Position numbers and translations under genes: made by a program
Notes under the pieces: generated by a model
What the model saw: only the letters and a program-made list of their open reading frames with translations
The model's database searches: none
What the model was told of the DNA's origin: nothing
Source: Acidovorax sp. KKS102
GTDB lineage: Bacteria; Pseudomonadota; Gammaproteobacteria; Burkholderiales; Burkholderiaceae_C
Assembly: GCF_000302535.1 (NCBI RefSeq)
Contig: NC_018708.1
Location: 3,720,001-3,784,000, forward strand
Length of the DNA: 64,000 bases
Reading direction: 5' to 3'
Shown here: piece by piece, positions 45,023 through 55,756 of the stretch
How the letters are laid out: every line of letters begins with the position of its first letter
Numbering within the stretch: position 1 is the first letter of the stretch

Positions 45023-45811
45023 TCAACGCTTCCAGGCGGGCTGGCGCTTCTCGGCAAACGCACGGGCGCCCTCCTGGGCGGCCCCGTCCATCATGTTGGT
45101 GGCCATGGTCTGGCCCGCCAGCTGGTAGGCGGCATCGATACCCAGCTCGCGCTGCTGGTACACCAGCGCCTTGCCCATGGCCACAGCCACGCGCGGCTTT
45201 TGAAGGATGGATTGCACCAGTTGCTCGACCTCGGCATCCAGCGCGTCGGCGGGCACCACGCGGTTCACCAGCCCTTGCGCCAGCGCCGTGGGCGCATCGA
45301 TGAAATCACCGGTGAGCAGCATTTCCATCGCCCGCTTGGCGGGCACGTTGCGCACCAGCGGCACGCTCGGCGTGGCACAAAACAGGCCGTAGTGAATGCC
45401 GCTGGTGGCAAAGCTGGCCGTGTCAGCTGCCACGGCCAGGTCACACTGCGCCACCAGCTGGCACCCCGCAGCCGTCGCCATGCCCTGCACCCGTGCGATG
45501 ACGGGCACGCTGAGCTTGTGGATCGTCAGCATCATCCGGCTGCACTGCGCAAACAGCTTCTGGTAGTACGCCAGCTCTGGGTGGGCCGCCATGTCCTTGA
45601 GGTTGTGGCCCGCGCAAAACGCCTTGCCGGCTGCCGCCAGCACCACCACACGCACCGATTCGTCGCGGCCCGCGTCGTCCAGCGCCTGCTGCAGCGCCGT
45701 GAGCATCTCGCTGCCCAGCGCGTTGAAGCGGGTGGGGTCGTTCAGGGTCAGGGTGACCACGCCGCGTGTGTCGCGGGCAATTTGCAGCAGCTCATGGGAA
45801 TTCGTCATCAT
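45023..45811 (-). CDS. Enoyl-CoA hydratase/isomerase family protein (ECHDC3-like)
   Basis: A 262-residue crotonase-fold protein. The oxyanion-hole segments are present (AGKAFCAGHNLKDMAAHPE and VQGMATAAGCQLVAQCDLAVA). However, the segments where enoyl-CoA hydratases carry their two catalytic glutamates read CQLVAQCDLA and SGIHYGLFCATPSVPLVRNV, without them. That pattern is shared with the ECHDC3-like group, so hydration of enoyl-CoA is doubtful; a thioester hydrolase or isomerase role is possible. The start is at 45811 (an ATG at 45808 is equally good) with a GGAG site ahead. Confidence 0.8.
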   Translation of the reverse strand: MMTNSHELLQIARDTRGVVTLTLNDPTRFNALGSEMLTALQQALDDAGRDESVRVVVLAAAGKAFCAGHNLKDMAAHPELAYYQKLFAQCSRMMLTIHKLSVPVIARVQGMATAAGCQLVAQCDLAVAADTASFATSGIHYGLFCATPSVPLVRNVPAKRAMEMLLTGDFIDAPTALAQGLVNRVVPADALDAEVEQLVQSILQKPRVAVAMGKALVYQQRELGIDAAYQLAGQTMATNMMDGAAQEGARAFAEKRQPAWKR

Positions 45812-45922
45812 TCTTCTCCAGTGTTTTGCACGACCGGCACCGCCGGGGCTGGCTCGTTTCCAGGCCATTGTCACCACGCAGGCGACCTTGCCAAAGCGCC
45901 AGTGGGCCCCGGCTGAGGAGGC

Positions 45923-46876
45923 TTACAAGTCCGCAAGGACCCGCAGATGCGCCTCGACGCTGCGCGCCAGCGGCCCCATCACGTAACCACCCTCCAGGCA
46001 AGACACGATGCGCCCCTTGGAGTAGCGCCGGGCCACATCCTTCACGCGCTGGGTGATCCAGGTGTAGTCCTGCTCGGTCAGGCCCAGCTGGCCCATGTCG
46101 TCCTCGCGGTGGCCGTCAAAACCGGCACTCACAAAAATCATCTCGGGCTTGAAGGCCTCCAGCCGGGGCATCCACATCATCTCGATGATCTCGCGGATGT
46201 CCATGCCGCGCGTGTACGCGGGCACCGGCACGTTGACCATGTTGGGGGCCGGGTCGTGGTCGCCGCTGTAGGGGTAGAACGGGTGCTGGAAGATGCTGAC
46301 CATCAGCGCGCGCGGGTCATTGGCCAGGATGTCTTCGGTGCCGTTGCCATGGTGCACGTCAAAGTCCACCACCGCCACGCGCTGCAGGTTGTAGCGCTGC
46401 AGCGCATATTTCACCGCCACCGCCACGTTGTTGAAAAAGCAAAAGCCCATCGCCTTGTCGCGGCAGGCATGGTGCCCTGGGGGGCGCACGGAACAGAACG
46501 CGTTTTCGACCTCGCCCGCCATGACCGCATCGGTGGCGGCCAGCGCGGCCCCGGCGGCGCGCAAGGACGCCTTCCAGGTGTGGGCGTTGATGGAGGTGTC
46601 GGTGTCGATCTGCGCGTAGCTCGGGCCGCCGGCCATCAGCTCTTCATTCAGCCGGTCGGACAGGCCGCGCAGCGCCGCAATGTGCATGCGGCCATGGGCC
46701 AGTTCGATGTCTGCCAGTGAGGCTTCGGGCGCCTCGTAGCGCTCCAGCGCATCCCCTACGCCAGTGACCAGCAAACGGTCTTCAATCGCATCCAGCCGCT
46801 CGGGGCATTCGGGGTGGCCCGGGCCCATCTCGTGCTTCCAACAATCCCGGTGGGTGAAATAGCCCGTCTTGCTCAC
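45923..46876 (-). CDS. Histone-deacetylase-family amidohydrolase
   Basis: A 317-residue zinc amidohydrolase of the HDAC/acetylpolyamine aminohydrolase superfamily. GPGHPECPERLDAI, the charge-relay pair in VRPPGHHACRDKAMGFCFFNN, the zinc ligands in VVDFDVHHGNGTEDI and SAGFDGHREDDMG, and the terminal CLEGGY are all intact, so it should be active. Likely substrates are acetylated polyamines, lysines or short acyl amides. The GTG at 46876 is preferred. It has GGGGAC ahead, and longer frames would run into the divergent moxR gene. Confidence 0.87.
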   Translation of the reverse strand: MSKTGYFTHRDCWKHEMGPGHPECPERLDAIEDRLLVTGVGDALERYEAPEASLADIELAHGRMHIAALRGLSDRLNEELMAGGPSYAQIDTDTSINAHTWKASLRAAGAALAATDAVMAGEVENAFCSVRPPGHHACRDKAMGFCFFNNVAVAVKYALQRYNLQRVAVVDFDVHHGNGTEDILANDPRALMVSIFQHPFYPYSGDHDPAPNMVNVPVPAYTRGMDIREIIEMMWMPRLEAFKPEMIFVSAGFDGHREDDMGQLGLTEQDYTWITQRVKDVARRYSKGRIVSCLEGGYVMGPLARSVEAHLRVLADL

Positions 46877-46929
46877 AGTCTTGTCCCCGCGTCTCGCATT
46901 TTTTGCCGTTTTTCGGATAACGTCGTGCC

Positions 46930-47850
<921 letters not shown>

Positions 47851-47853
47851 CCG

Positions 47854-48897
47854 ATGGAATCCGCCGCCCACCCTTCCCTCACCACGCCTACGGGCTGGCG
47901 CGGCCTGGCCGCGCGGCTCAGCCCCGTGGCACGCCTTCGCAGGCGCTTTCAGCGCTGGTGGCAGGCACGCCTGCCGCTGTCCGACACGCTGCAGCTCACC
48001 CAGCGCAATGTCTATATCCTGCCCACCAGCTCGGGCTGGATGCTGGCGCTCACGCTCGTGGTGCTGCTGGTGGCCTCCATCAACTACCAGCTCAATCTGG
48101 GCTACCTGCTGACCTTTTTGCTGGCAGGCAGCGCGGTGGTGGGCATGCACATCTGCCACGCCAACCTGCGCGGGCTGACGCTGCACCTGAAGGCGCCCGA
48201 GCCGCATTTTCTGGGCACCAGCACGGCGTTCGAGATCCAGCTGTCCAGTGATCGCAAGTCGCCGCGCTATGGCATTGCCCTGGCGGTGCACGGCACCGGC
48301 AAGGCCGAACACCACTGGGCTTGGACCGACGTGCCTGCCCAGGGCCAGGCCAGCGTGCAGGTCGCCTTCCAGCCGGGTCGCCGGGGGCTGCACCGCGTGC
48401 CCACGCTGACGGCCGAGACGCGGTTTCCGCTGGGCACCTTCCGCGTGTGGACCTACTGGCGCCCCGCTGCCGAGGTGCTGGTGTACCCCGCGCCCGAGGT
48501 GCCGCCACAGCCCTTGCCGCCGGGCGAGCCCCGCGCCGGGGGCACGGGCAATGCACCGTCGCAGGGCATTGGCGAATTCGACGGGGTGCGGGCCTACCGG
48601 CGGGGCGACCCGCTCAAACTGGTGGTCTGGAAGAAGGCCGCCAAGTCGCTGGCCACCGGCACCGACGACCTGGTGAGCCGCGATGCGCAGCAGGCGCAGC
48701 GGCATGAGCTGTGGCTGGATCTGGCCCACGCCGCGCTGCCCAACCACGAGGCGCGCGTGTCACGCCTGACGGCCTGGGTGCTGCAGGCCGACCGCCTGGG
48801 CCTGGACTATGGCCTGCGCCTGCCCGGCACCGAGATCGCGCCCGACACCGGGGCAGCCCACTGTAGGCGCTGCCTGGAGGCCTTGGCCCTGTGCTGA
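47854..48897 (+). CDS. DUF58-domain membrane protein
   Basis: A 347-residue protein. Two closely spaced membrane helices at about 55-100 (SSGWMLALTLVVLLVASINY, LNLGYLLTFLLAGSAVVGMH) are followed by a beta-rich part and the DUF58 core FDGVRAYRRGDPLKLVVWKKAAKS (pattern YxxGDPxxxVxWK). Such proteins accompany MoxR ATPases and are thought to act with them in envelope stress or protein maturation. It is cotranscribed with moxR and probably with tgpA, though a repeat copy lies before the latter. Confidence 0.85.
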   Translation: MESAAHPSLTTPTGWRGLAARLSPVARLRRRFQRWWQARLPLSDTLQLTQRNVYILPTSSGWMLALTLVVLLVASINYQLNLGYLLTFLLAGSAVVGMHICHANLRGLTLHLKAPEPHFLGTSTAFEIQLSSDRKSPRYGIALAVHGTGKAEHHWAWTDVPAQGQASVQVAFQPGRRGLHRVPTLTAETRFPLGTFRVWTYWRPAAEVLVYPAPEVPPQPLPPGEPRAGGTGNAPSQGIGEFDGVRAYRRGDPLKLVVWKKAAKSLATGTDDLVSRDAQQAQRHELWLDLAHAALPNHEARVSRLTAWVLQADRLGLDYGLRLPGTEIAPDTGAAHCRRCLEALALC

Positions 48898-48930
48898 ACC
48901 GCTGCCGCTTATTTCAGTCCATATCGGCCC

Positions 48931-48974
48931 CAAGCGCTCTTTCATATTGCCTCAGAAGCTATCAAATAAATAGC
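48931..48974 (-). repeat. Interspersed repeat copy B
   Basis: Read on the minus strand: GCTATTTATTTGATAGC, then a diverged centre and GAGCGCTTG. The first palindrome is the best preserved of all copies. It sits between the DUF58 and transglutaminase genes. Confidence 0.6.
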
Positions 48975-49012
48975 AAAATGAAATCTATCGCCCTCCACCC
49001 CGCCGCGCAGCC

Positions 49013-51052
49013 ATGAGCCTGCGCCAAACGCTCCACGCACTGCCGCGCGACGCGCGCGACACGCTGTTCTTGCTCGTCGTGATTGCGTGGGTCATCGCCC
49101 CGCAGGTCAACGTGTTGCCCGCATGGGCAAGCCTGCTGGCGGCCGGGCTGATGCTGTGGCGCGGCTGGCTGGCCTTCAAGGGTCGCCCACTGCCAACGCG
49201 CTGGGTGCTGGCCGTTCCGCTGGTGATCGCGGTGGCGGGCACCCTGTACACCCACCGCACCATCCTGGGCCGTGATGCCGGGGTGACGCTGATCGTGATG
49301 CTGCTGGCGCTCAAGATGCTGGAGTTGCGCGCACGGCGCGATGCGCTGGTGGTGTTCTTCCTGGGCTTCTTCACGATGCTCAGCAACTTCTTCTTCTCGC
49401 AGTCGCTGTTCACGGCCGCTGCCATGCTGGTGGCGCTGCTGGGGCTGCTCACGGCGCTGGTCAACGCCCATATGCCCGTGGGGCGCCCTCCGCTGTCGCA
49501 GGCACTGCGCACCGCAGGCACCATGGCACTGCTGGGCGCGCCCATCATGGCGGCGCTGTTCATGCTGTTCCCGCGCATGGCGCCCCTGTGGGGCATGCCC
49601 AGCGACACCATGAGCGGGCGCAGCGGCCTGTCGGGCGTGATGAAGGTCGGCAACATTGCCGAGCTGGCGCTGGACGACACGGTGGCCATGCGCGTGCGGT
49701 TTGACACCCCAGACGGCGCCGCGCCACCCCAGAGCGACCTGTACTTCCGTGGCCCGGTGTTCGGCACCTTCGACGGTGTCGAATGGCACCCGGTGTCGCC
49801 CCGCCCGGGCGATTATTCGCAGGCACGCGCCAACACTGTCGCCAATCTGCGCGTGCAAGGCCAGCCCGTGCGCTACGAGGTCACGCTGGAGCCTCACCAG
49901 CGCCCCTGGCTGCTGATGCTGGATGCTGCGGTGGACAAACCCGCCGTCGCAGGCATAGACACCTTCATGACGCAGGACCTGCAGTGGCTGACCACCCGTG
50001 CCGTGACGGATGTGGTGCGCTACAAGGCCGAAAGCTACACGCAGTTTGCCCATGGCCCCAGCACCCCCAACGCCGCCCTGCGTACCTACACCGAGCTGCC
50101 CACCGGCTTCAACCCCCGCACGCTGGCGCTGGCCCAGCAAATGCGCAACGACCCCGCACTCAACCCCAACCCGGCGCAGGACAACACCGAGGCGCTGGTC
50201 AATGCCGCCCTGACCCGCCTGCGCACGGGCGGATATGTCTACACGCTGGAGCCCGGCGTGTACGGCCAGCACACGGCCGACGAGTTCTGGTTTGACCGCA
50301 AGAGAGGTTTTTGCGAGCACATCGCATCGGCCTTTGTGGTGCTGATGCGTGCGCTCGACATCCCGGCCCGCGTCGTCACCGGCTACCAGGGCGGCGACCG
50401 CAACCCCGTGGACGGTCTATGGACCGTGCGCCAGAGCGACGCCCATGCCTGGGCCGAAGTCTGGCTATCCGGCCGGGGCTGGGTGCGAGTGGACCCCACC
50501 GGCGCCGTGTCGCCAGGCCGCACCGGGGCCTTCCAGCGGCTGCGCGCCCCCCAGGGGGCCTTTGCCACCGCCATGGGCACGGTCATCAGCCCGGGCCTGG
50601 CGCAGAACCTGCGCGCCGTGTGGGAGGCCGTCAACAACAGCTGGAACCAGTGGGTGCTCAACTACACCCAGAGCCGCCAGCTGGACCTGCTCAAGTCGCT
50701 GGGCTTTGAGTCGCCCAGCTGGCAGGACCTGACCATGGTGCTGGGCATCCTGATCATCGTGGCGGCCCTTGGGGGCATGGGATGGAGCCTGTGGGAGCGC
50801 AGCCAGCACGACCCGTGGCTGCGTCTGCTGGCACGCGCGCGCCAGCGTCTGGCCCGCGCAGGCATGGCATTGCCCGACACCTTGCCGCCCCGGGCCATGG
50901 CCGAGCGGGTGCAGGCACAATTCGGCGCACCCGCTGCGGCGGTGGCCGACTGGCTGCTGCGGCTGGAGCGCGTGCGCTACGCCCCCCATCCGGAGGCCGC
51001 GCTGGGCGACTTGCGTCGGGAGTTCCGCAGCATCGCCTGGCCGAAGCAGTGA
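49013..51052 (+). CDS. TgpA-like transglutaminase membrane protein
   Basis: A 679-residue inner-membrane protein of the TgpA type. Six N-terminal membrane helices (DUF3488 region, residues 15-190) are followed by a periplasmic transglutaminase-like domain and one more helix at about 570-590 (LTMVLGILIIVAALGGMG). The catalytic triad is visible as Cys (RKRGFCEHIASAF), His (QSDAHAWAEVWLS) and Asp (WVRVDPTGAV). A short cytosolic tail follows (DUF4129-like). TgpA is essential in Pseudomonas aeruginosa. It works beside MoxR/DUF58 partners, as the gene order here suggests. Confidence 0.9.
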   Translation: MSLRQTLHALPRDARDTLFLLVVIAWVIAPQVNVLPAWASLLAAGLMLWRGWLAFKGRPLPTRWVLAVPLVIAVAGTLYTHRTILGRDAGVTLIVMLLALKMLELRARRDALVVFFLGFFTMLSNFFFSQSLFTAAAMLVALLGLLTALVNAHMPVGRPPLSQALRTAGTMALLGAPIMAALFMLFPRMAPLWGMPSDTMSGRSGLSGVMKVGNIAELALDDTVAMRVRFDTPDGAAPPQSDLYFRGPVFGTFDGVEWHPVSPRPGDYSQARANTVANLRVQGQPVRYEVTLEPHQRPWLLMLDAAVDKPAVAGIDTFMTQDLQWLTTRAVTDVVRYKAESYTQFAHGPSTPNAALRTYTELPTGFNPRTLALAQQMRNDPALNPNPAQDNTEALVNAALTRLRTGGYVYTLEPGVYGQHTADEFWFDRKRGFCEHIASAFVVLMRALDIPARVVTGYQGGDRNPVDGLWTVRQSDAHAWAEVWLSGRGWVRVDPTGAVSPGRTGAFQRLRAPQGAFATAMGTVISPGLAQNLRAVWEAVNNSWNQWVLNYTQSRQLDLLKSLGFESPSWQDLTMVLGILIIVAALGGMGWSLWERSQHDPWLRLLARARQRLARAGMALPDTLPPRAMAERVQAQFGAPAAAVADWLLRLERVRYAPHPEAALGDLRREFRSIAWPKQ

Positions 51053-51211
51053 ATCATCCCCCTGAGCGGCTGCGCCGTTTCCCCTTTCTCTCGCGCTGTG
51101 CGCGGGAAGGGGGACGATGCCCTCGCTGCGGGGCAGCCCTGGCTCGGCATCCCTGGTCACAGGGTGCGCCAGTTTCAAAGCACCGGGCTCTACAAAGCTA
51201 CAACGACTGAC

Positions 51212-52324
51212 ATGAAGAAGACAGCACCATGGACCGCAGCAGCTATTTTTTTGATAGCTGCCTGGGCATTACCCGCTAGCGCAAAGCCCGAAAATCAACC
51301 CAAATCAGCAGCCCAGAAGGCGCATGCCAAAGCCGGCCAGGCCCACCAGGGGCGGGCCAGTGCCAAGGCCACGGTGCTCTATGCATCGCGCCCTGAGGCC
51401 ATGGAGTTTGCCGACGACCTGGCCACGCGCCGCGACCTGGACCGTGAATGGGTGCGCCAGGCCATTGGGCAGGCGCATTTCCTGCCCCAGGTGCCCAAGC
51501 TCATGCTGCCGCCCGCCAAGGGCACGGCCAAGAACTGGCGCGTGTACCGCAGCCGTTTCATCGACCCCATACGCATCCGTGCAGGCGTGCGCTTCTGGCA
51601 GGAGAACCAGGCCACGCTGGAGCGTGCCGAGCGCGAGTTTGGCGTGCCGGCCGAGATCATCGTGGGCATCATCGGGGTGGAGACGATCTACGGCCAGCAG
51701 ATGGGCACCTTCCGCGTGATGGACGCACTGGCCACGCTGGCGTTCGACTTCCCCTCGGCCCACCCGCGCGCCAAGGAGCGCACCGAGTTCTTCCGCCGCG
51801 AGCTGGAGCAGTTCCTGAGCCTCACCAACCGCAGCAACACCGACCCCTTCGAGCCGCGCGGCAGCTACGCGGGCGCCATGGGTCTGGGCCAGTTCATGCC
51901 CTCCAGCTGGGTGCGCTACGCGGTGGACTTTGATGGCGACGGCCGCGTAGACCTGTTCAAGAGCCCGGCCGATGCCATCGGCTCGGTGGCCAACTACTTC
52001 CGCGGCCACGGCTGGACGCCCGGCATGCCCACGCACTTTGGGGTGCAGTTCGACAACGCGCGCCTGCAGCTGGACGACCTGCTCGCCCCCGACATCCTGC
52101 CCACCTTCAGTGCCGCCGGCATGTTGGCCAAGGGCGCCGTACTCGATGCCCAGGGTGCGCAGCACACGGGCCCGCTCGCTCTGGTGGAACTGCAAAACGG
52201 CAACGATGCACCCAGCTACGTGGCGGGCACCGAGAACTTCTACGCCATCACGCGCTACAACTGGTCCAGCTACTACGCCATGGCGGTGATCGAGCTGGGC
52301 CGCGAGGTGGCGGCAGCGCGCTGA
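51212..52324 (+). CDS. mltB: Lytic murein transglycosylase B
   Basis: A 370-residue peptidoglycan-cleaving enzyme. The signal peptide (MKKTAPWTAAAIFLIAAWALPASA) ends at a signal peptidase I-type site, with no lipobox. The catalytic glutamate is in IIGVETIYGQQMG, and AMGLGQFMPSSWVRYAVD is the SLT-type signature. It forms 1,6-anhydromuramyl products in the periplasm. The DNA coding for the signal peptide's hydrophobic core and cleavage region (51241-51298) is itself a copy of the interspersed repeat found at four other places in the window. The ATG at 51212 begins the signal peptide. Confidence 0.9.
   Translation: MKKTAPWTAAAIFLIAAWALPASAKPENQPKSAAQKAHAKAGQAHQGRASAKATVLYASRPEAMEFADDLATRRDLDREWVRQAIGQAHFLPQVPKLMLPPAKGTAKNWRVYRSRFIDPIRIRAGVRFWQENQATLERAEREFGVPAEIIVGIIGVETIYGQQMGTFRVMDALATLAFDFPSAHPRAKERTEFFRRELEQFLSLTNRSNTDPFEPRGSYAGAMGLGQFMPSSWVRYAVDFDGDGRVDLFKSPADAIGSVANYFRGHGWTPGMPTHFGVQFDNARLQLDDLLAPDILPTFSAAGMLAKGAVLDAQGAQHTGPLALVELQNGNDAPSYVAGTENFYAITRYNWSSYYAMAVIELGREVAAAR
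51241..51298 (+). repeat. Interspersed repeat copy C, inside mltB
   Basis: GCTATTTTTTTGATAGCTGCC, TGGGCATT and CGCTAGCGC follow in the order and spacing of copy A (13027-13092, minus strand). Here the repeat is read as codons for AAIFLIAAWALPASAKPENQ in the mltB signal peptide. Confidence 0.65.
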
Positions 52325-52500
52325 TGGCGAACCCCTGCGCTGCGAACCACTTACCCACCGGCTGAACCCGGAGGTTTCTGCGGGCACGGAGCCCCTGCCC
52401 TGCACGCTTGCGCAAGTCAGTCCACAATGCCTGGCTTCGACCGCTTGTGCAGCGGCCCGGCCAAGGCGGCGCGCCCTGGCCTTCCAAGAGAACCCTCCCC

Positions 52501-53493
52501 ATGCCTGCATCACCTTCTCCAGCACCCGACACGGACGCCATCGTCCGCGTACGCGGCCTGAGCAAAACCTACGCCGGCGGCTTTCAGGCACTCAAGAACA
52601 TCGACCTGGACATCCGGCGCGGCGAGATCTTTGCCCTGCTGGGGCCCAACGGGGCGGGCAAGACCACGCTGATCAGTGTGATTTGCGGCATGAGCAATGC
52701 CACGGCGGGCACCGTTACGGCAGATGGGCACGACACGGTGCGCGACTACCGCGCAGCCCGTGCGGCGATTGGCCTAGTGCCCCAGGAGCTGCACACCGAC
52801 TCATTCGAGACCGTATGGGCCACGGTGAACTTCAGCCGGGGCCTGTTTGGCAAGGCTCCCAATCCCGCTTACATCGAGAAGATCCTCAAGGACCTGTCGC
52901 TGTGGGACAAGAAGGATAACAAGATCCTCGCGCTGTCGGGCGGCATGAAACGCCGCGTACTGATCGCCAAGGCGCTGTCGCACGAACCCAAGATTCTGTT
53001 CCTCGACGAGCCCAGCGCGGGCGTGGATGTGGAGCTTCGCCACGACATGTGGCGCCTGGTGCGGGCGCTGCGCGACGCGGGCACCACCATCATCCTGACC
53101 ACCCACTACCTGGAAGAAGCCGAGGACATGGCCGACCGCATCGGTGTGATCCGCAAGGGCGAGTTGATCGTGGTGGAAGACAAGGCCGTGCTGATGCGCA
53201 AGCTGGGCAAGAAGGAACTTGCCATCACCCTGCAGCAGCCCATGGAGCAGGTGCCCGCAACGCTCGCCCGCTGGCCGCTGGCGCTGAGCCAGGGCGGCAC
53301 CGTGCTGACCTACACCTTCGACACGCAGCGCGAGGACACCGGCATCGCCGCCCTGTTGCGCGCCCTGGCCGAGCACGGCATCGACTTCAAGGACCTGCAT
53401 TCCAGTGAAAGCTCGCTCGAAGACATCTTCGTGAGCCTGGTGCACCAGGACCAGGCCCCCACCCCCTCGGCCCAGAAAGCGATCCCAGCATGA
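52501..53493 (+). CDS. ABC exporter ATP-binding protein (YadG-like)
   Basis: A 330-residue ATPase. Walker A ([18 protein letters not shown]), signature ([20 protein letters not shown]), Walker B ([18 protein letters not shown]) and the H-loop ([18 protein letters not shown]) are all present. A C-terminal extension of about 90 residues is typical of the YadG/CcmA/drug-exporter subgroup. Its stop overlaps the start of the permease gene (ATGA). The pair forms a type-V-like exporter of unknown substrate. The start at 52501 excludes 31 upstream codons with no family similarity. Confidence 0.9.
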   Translation: MPASPSPAPDTDAIVRVRGLSKTYAGGFQALKNIDLDIRRGEIFALLGPNGAGKTTLISVICGMSNATAGTVTADGHDTVRDYRAARAAIGLVPQELHTDSFETVWATVNFSRGLFGKAPNPAYIEKILKDLSLWDKKDNKILALSGGMKRRVLIAKALSHEPKILFLDEPSAGVDVELRHDMWRLVRALRDAGTTIILTTHYLEEAEDMADRIGVIRKGELIVVEDKAVLMRKLGKKELAITLQQPMEQVPATLARWPLALSQGGTVLTYTFDTQREDTGIAALLRALAEHGIDFKDLHSSESSLEDIFVSLVHQDQAPTPSAQKAIPA

Positions 53494-54260
53494 CCGGTGT
53501 GAACCTGCATGGCGTGCGCGCCATCTACCGCTTTGAAATGAACCGTGCCTTCCGCACCTGGATGCAGAGCCTCATTGCACCCGTGCTGACTACCGCGCTG
53601 TACTTCATCGTCTTCGGCTCCGCCATCGGCTCGCGCATGGGTGACATCGGCGGGGTGAGCTATGGCGCCTACATCATCCCCGGCCTGCTCATGCTGTCAC
53701 TGCTCTCCGAGAGCATTTCCAACTCGGCCTTCGGCATCTACATGCCCAAGTGGTCGGGCACCATCTACGAGCTGCTGAGCGCACCCGTCAACTGGGTGGA
53801 GGTGCTGCTGGGCTACGTGGGCGCGGCGGCCAGCAAGTCGCTGCTGGTGTCGGTGCTCATCCTGTCCACCGCCCGGGTGTTCGTTCCGTACGAGGTGGCG
53901 CACCCGGTGTGGATGGTGGGCTTTCTGGTGCTCACGGCCGTCACGTTCTGCCTGTTCGGCTTCCTGATCGGCCTGTGGGCCGACAGCTTTCAGAAGCTGC
54001 AGGTGATCCCGCTGCTGGTGATCACGCCGCTCACCTTTCTGGGCGGGGCGTTTTACAGCATCAGCATGCTGCCACCGTTCTGGCAGAACGTCTCGTTGTT
54101 CAACCCGGTGGTCTATCTCATCAGCGGGCTGCGGTGGGCGTTCTACGGCCACGCCGACGTGCACATTGCGGTAAGCACCAGCATGACGCTGGTGTTCATG
54201 GCCCTGTGTCTCACCGTGGTGTGGTGGGTGTTCAAGACCGGCCACCGCATTCGGCGCTGA
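53490..54260 (+). CDS. ABC-2 type permease (YadH-like)
   Basis: A 256-residue ABC-2 membrane subunit with six helices. [33 protein letters not shown] and the late block [39 protein letters not shown] are the family hallmarks. It partners the ATPase encoded just upstream. The export substrate is unknown; envelope lipids or glycans are typical for this group. Confidence 0.9.
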   Translation: MTGVNLHGVRAIYRFEMNRAFRTWMQSLIAPVLTTALYFIVFGSAIGSRMGDIGGVSYGAYIIPGLLMLSLLSESISNSAFGIYMPKWSGTIYELLSAPVNWVEVLLGYVGAAASKSLLVSVLILSTARVFVPYEVAHPVWMVGFLVLTAVTFCLFGFLIGLWADSFQKLQVIPLLVITPLTFLGGAFYSISMLPPFWQNVSLFNPVVYLISGLRWAFYGHADVHIAVSTSMTLVFMALCLTVVWWVFKTGHRIRR

Positions 54261-54277
54261 GCGCGATCACCCCGGTC

Positions 54278-54295
54278 GCCCCGGCCGCCCGGGGC
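54278..54295 (+). terminator. GC-rich hairpin after the ABC permease gene
   Basis: GCCCCGG-CCGC-CCGGGGC lies 18 bases past the permease stop. There is no T-tract, so it may only partly terminate transcription between the convergent genes. Confidence 0.45.
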
Positions 54296-54320
54296 GGACC
54301 CACGCATCAGTAGCGCTGCA

Positions 54321-55664
54321 TCAATAACGCTGCATTTGGCAGCTGTGCGGCTGCTGCGCCTTCGCCGCTGCAATCTGCCGCACCACGCGGAAGCCGTAGC
54401 CCGAGCCTTCCACGTCGAACTTCACGCCGGGCGCGCCTTTCTTGTCCATCACGCCCACCGCCAGCGCCTGCTGGAACTGGTGGTCGGCCGCGCGCATGGT
54501 GCCGCCCTGGCCGGCCAGCTGCACGTTGGCCGACTCCATCTGGCGCGCAACGGCCACCACATCGGTGCTGCCCGCACGCTCGATGGACTGCGCGAGTGCC
54601 TCAATCATCAGCTGCATGCGCATGTGCACATAGTCGTCCTGCGGCTTGGGAAAGCGTGTGCGGAAGGACTGGTAGAACGCCTCGCTCTGCGCGCCCGGCA
54701 CGTTGGGCAGCCAGTCGGCCACGGCCACCACCTTGCCGATGCCGGCATCGCCAATGGCGGCGGGCGCACCCAGCGCGTTGCCGTAGAAGGTGTAGAAGCT
54801 GCCCTCGTAGCCCACATCCCGCGCGGCCTTGACCAGCAGCGTCAAGTCGTTGCCCCAGTTGCCGGTGACCACGGCCTGTGCGCCGCTGCTCTTGATCTTG
54901 ACGGCGTAGGGTGCAAAGTCCTTCACGCGGCCGATGGGGTGCAGCTCTTCGCCCACCACCGCCACATCGGGGCGCTGGGCGGCCAGCTGCTTCTTCGCCT
55001 CGCGCAGCACGGCCTGGCCAAAGCTGTAGTCCTGGCCGATGAGGTACACGCTCTTCAAGGCCTTGTCCTCGCGCATCACCTCCATCAGCGCGGCCATGCG
55101 CATGTCGGCATGGGCATCAAAGCGGAAGTGCCAGAAGCTACACTTTTCGTTGGTAAGGATGGGGTCCACCGCCGAGTAGTTGAGGAACAGCACGCGCTTG
55201 TTCGGCTCGCGCTCGTTGTGCTTGTTGATGGCCTCGATCAGCACGGCGGCCGTGGACGACGAATTGCCCTGCAGGATGACCTGCGCGCCATCGTCAATCG
55301 CGGCGCGCAGGGCAGACAGGGCCTCTTCGTTCTGGCCCTTGCTGTCGTAGCGCTCCAGCACCAGAGGGCGGGGGCCGCCGCTGCTGGCTGGCAGCTGCAC
55401 GCCGCCGCGCGCGTTCACACGCTCCATGGCCCAGTAGATGTTGCGGTACACGGCCTCGCCGGTGTTGGCGAACGGGCCCGAGAGGCTTTCGATGAGTGCC
55501 AGCTTGACCGGCTTGGACTGGGCCACGGCGGCGGGCGCCGGTGCCTGCGCCTGCGCGGCAGGCGCCAACGCCACGGCACCTGCGAGGGCCACTGCGGCTG
55601 CCCAAACGGTGTGACGTAATGCCGCAGCGCCTGATTTCAAGCCCACGGATTGCAATTTATTCAT
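54321..55664 (-). CDS. Branched-chain amino-acid-type ABC substrate-binding protein
   Basis: A 447-residue periplasmic binding protein. The signal peptide (WAAAVALAGAVALAPAAQAQ) precedes VKLALIESLSGPFANTGEAVYRNIYWAMERVNARGGVQLP, the Peripla_BP_6 opening. The remainder covers both lobes (SVYLIGQDYSFGQAVLREAKKQLAA, VVTGNWGNDLTLLVKAARDVGYEG). No transporter genes are adjacent, so it is an orphan receptor. The start at 55664 has AAGGGA upstream. It is divergent from the Hsp20-like gene. Confidence 0.88.
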   Translation of the reverse strand: MNKLQSVGLKSGAAALRHTVWAAAVALAGAVALAPAAQAQAPAPAAVAQSKPVKLALIESLSGPFANTGEAVYRNIYWAMERVNARGGVQLPASSGGPRPLVLERYDSKGQNEEALSALRAAIDDGAQVILQGNSSSTAAVLIEAINKHNEREPNKRVLFLNYSAVDPILTNEKCSFWHFRFDAHADMRMAALMEVMREDKALKSVYLIGQDYSFGQAVLREAKKQLAAQRPDVAVVGEELHPIGRVKDFAPYAVKIKSSGAQAVVTGNWGNDLTLLVKAARDVGYEGSFYTFYGNALGAPAAIGDAGIGKVVAVADWLPNVPGAQSEAFYQSFRTRFPKPQDDYVHMRMQLMIEALAQSIERAGSTDVVAVARQMESANVQLAGQGGTMRAADHQFQQALAVGVMDKKGAPGVKFDVEGSGYGFRVVRQIAAAKAQQPHSCQMQRY

Positions 55665-55756
55665 GGCATTTTTCCCTTGAAATGCGGCGTGGCCGCACAC
55701 AACTCTCTGCCATGCGGCGACCACGTCGAGAGCCGCGCAGTGTATAGGAGTTACCC

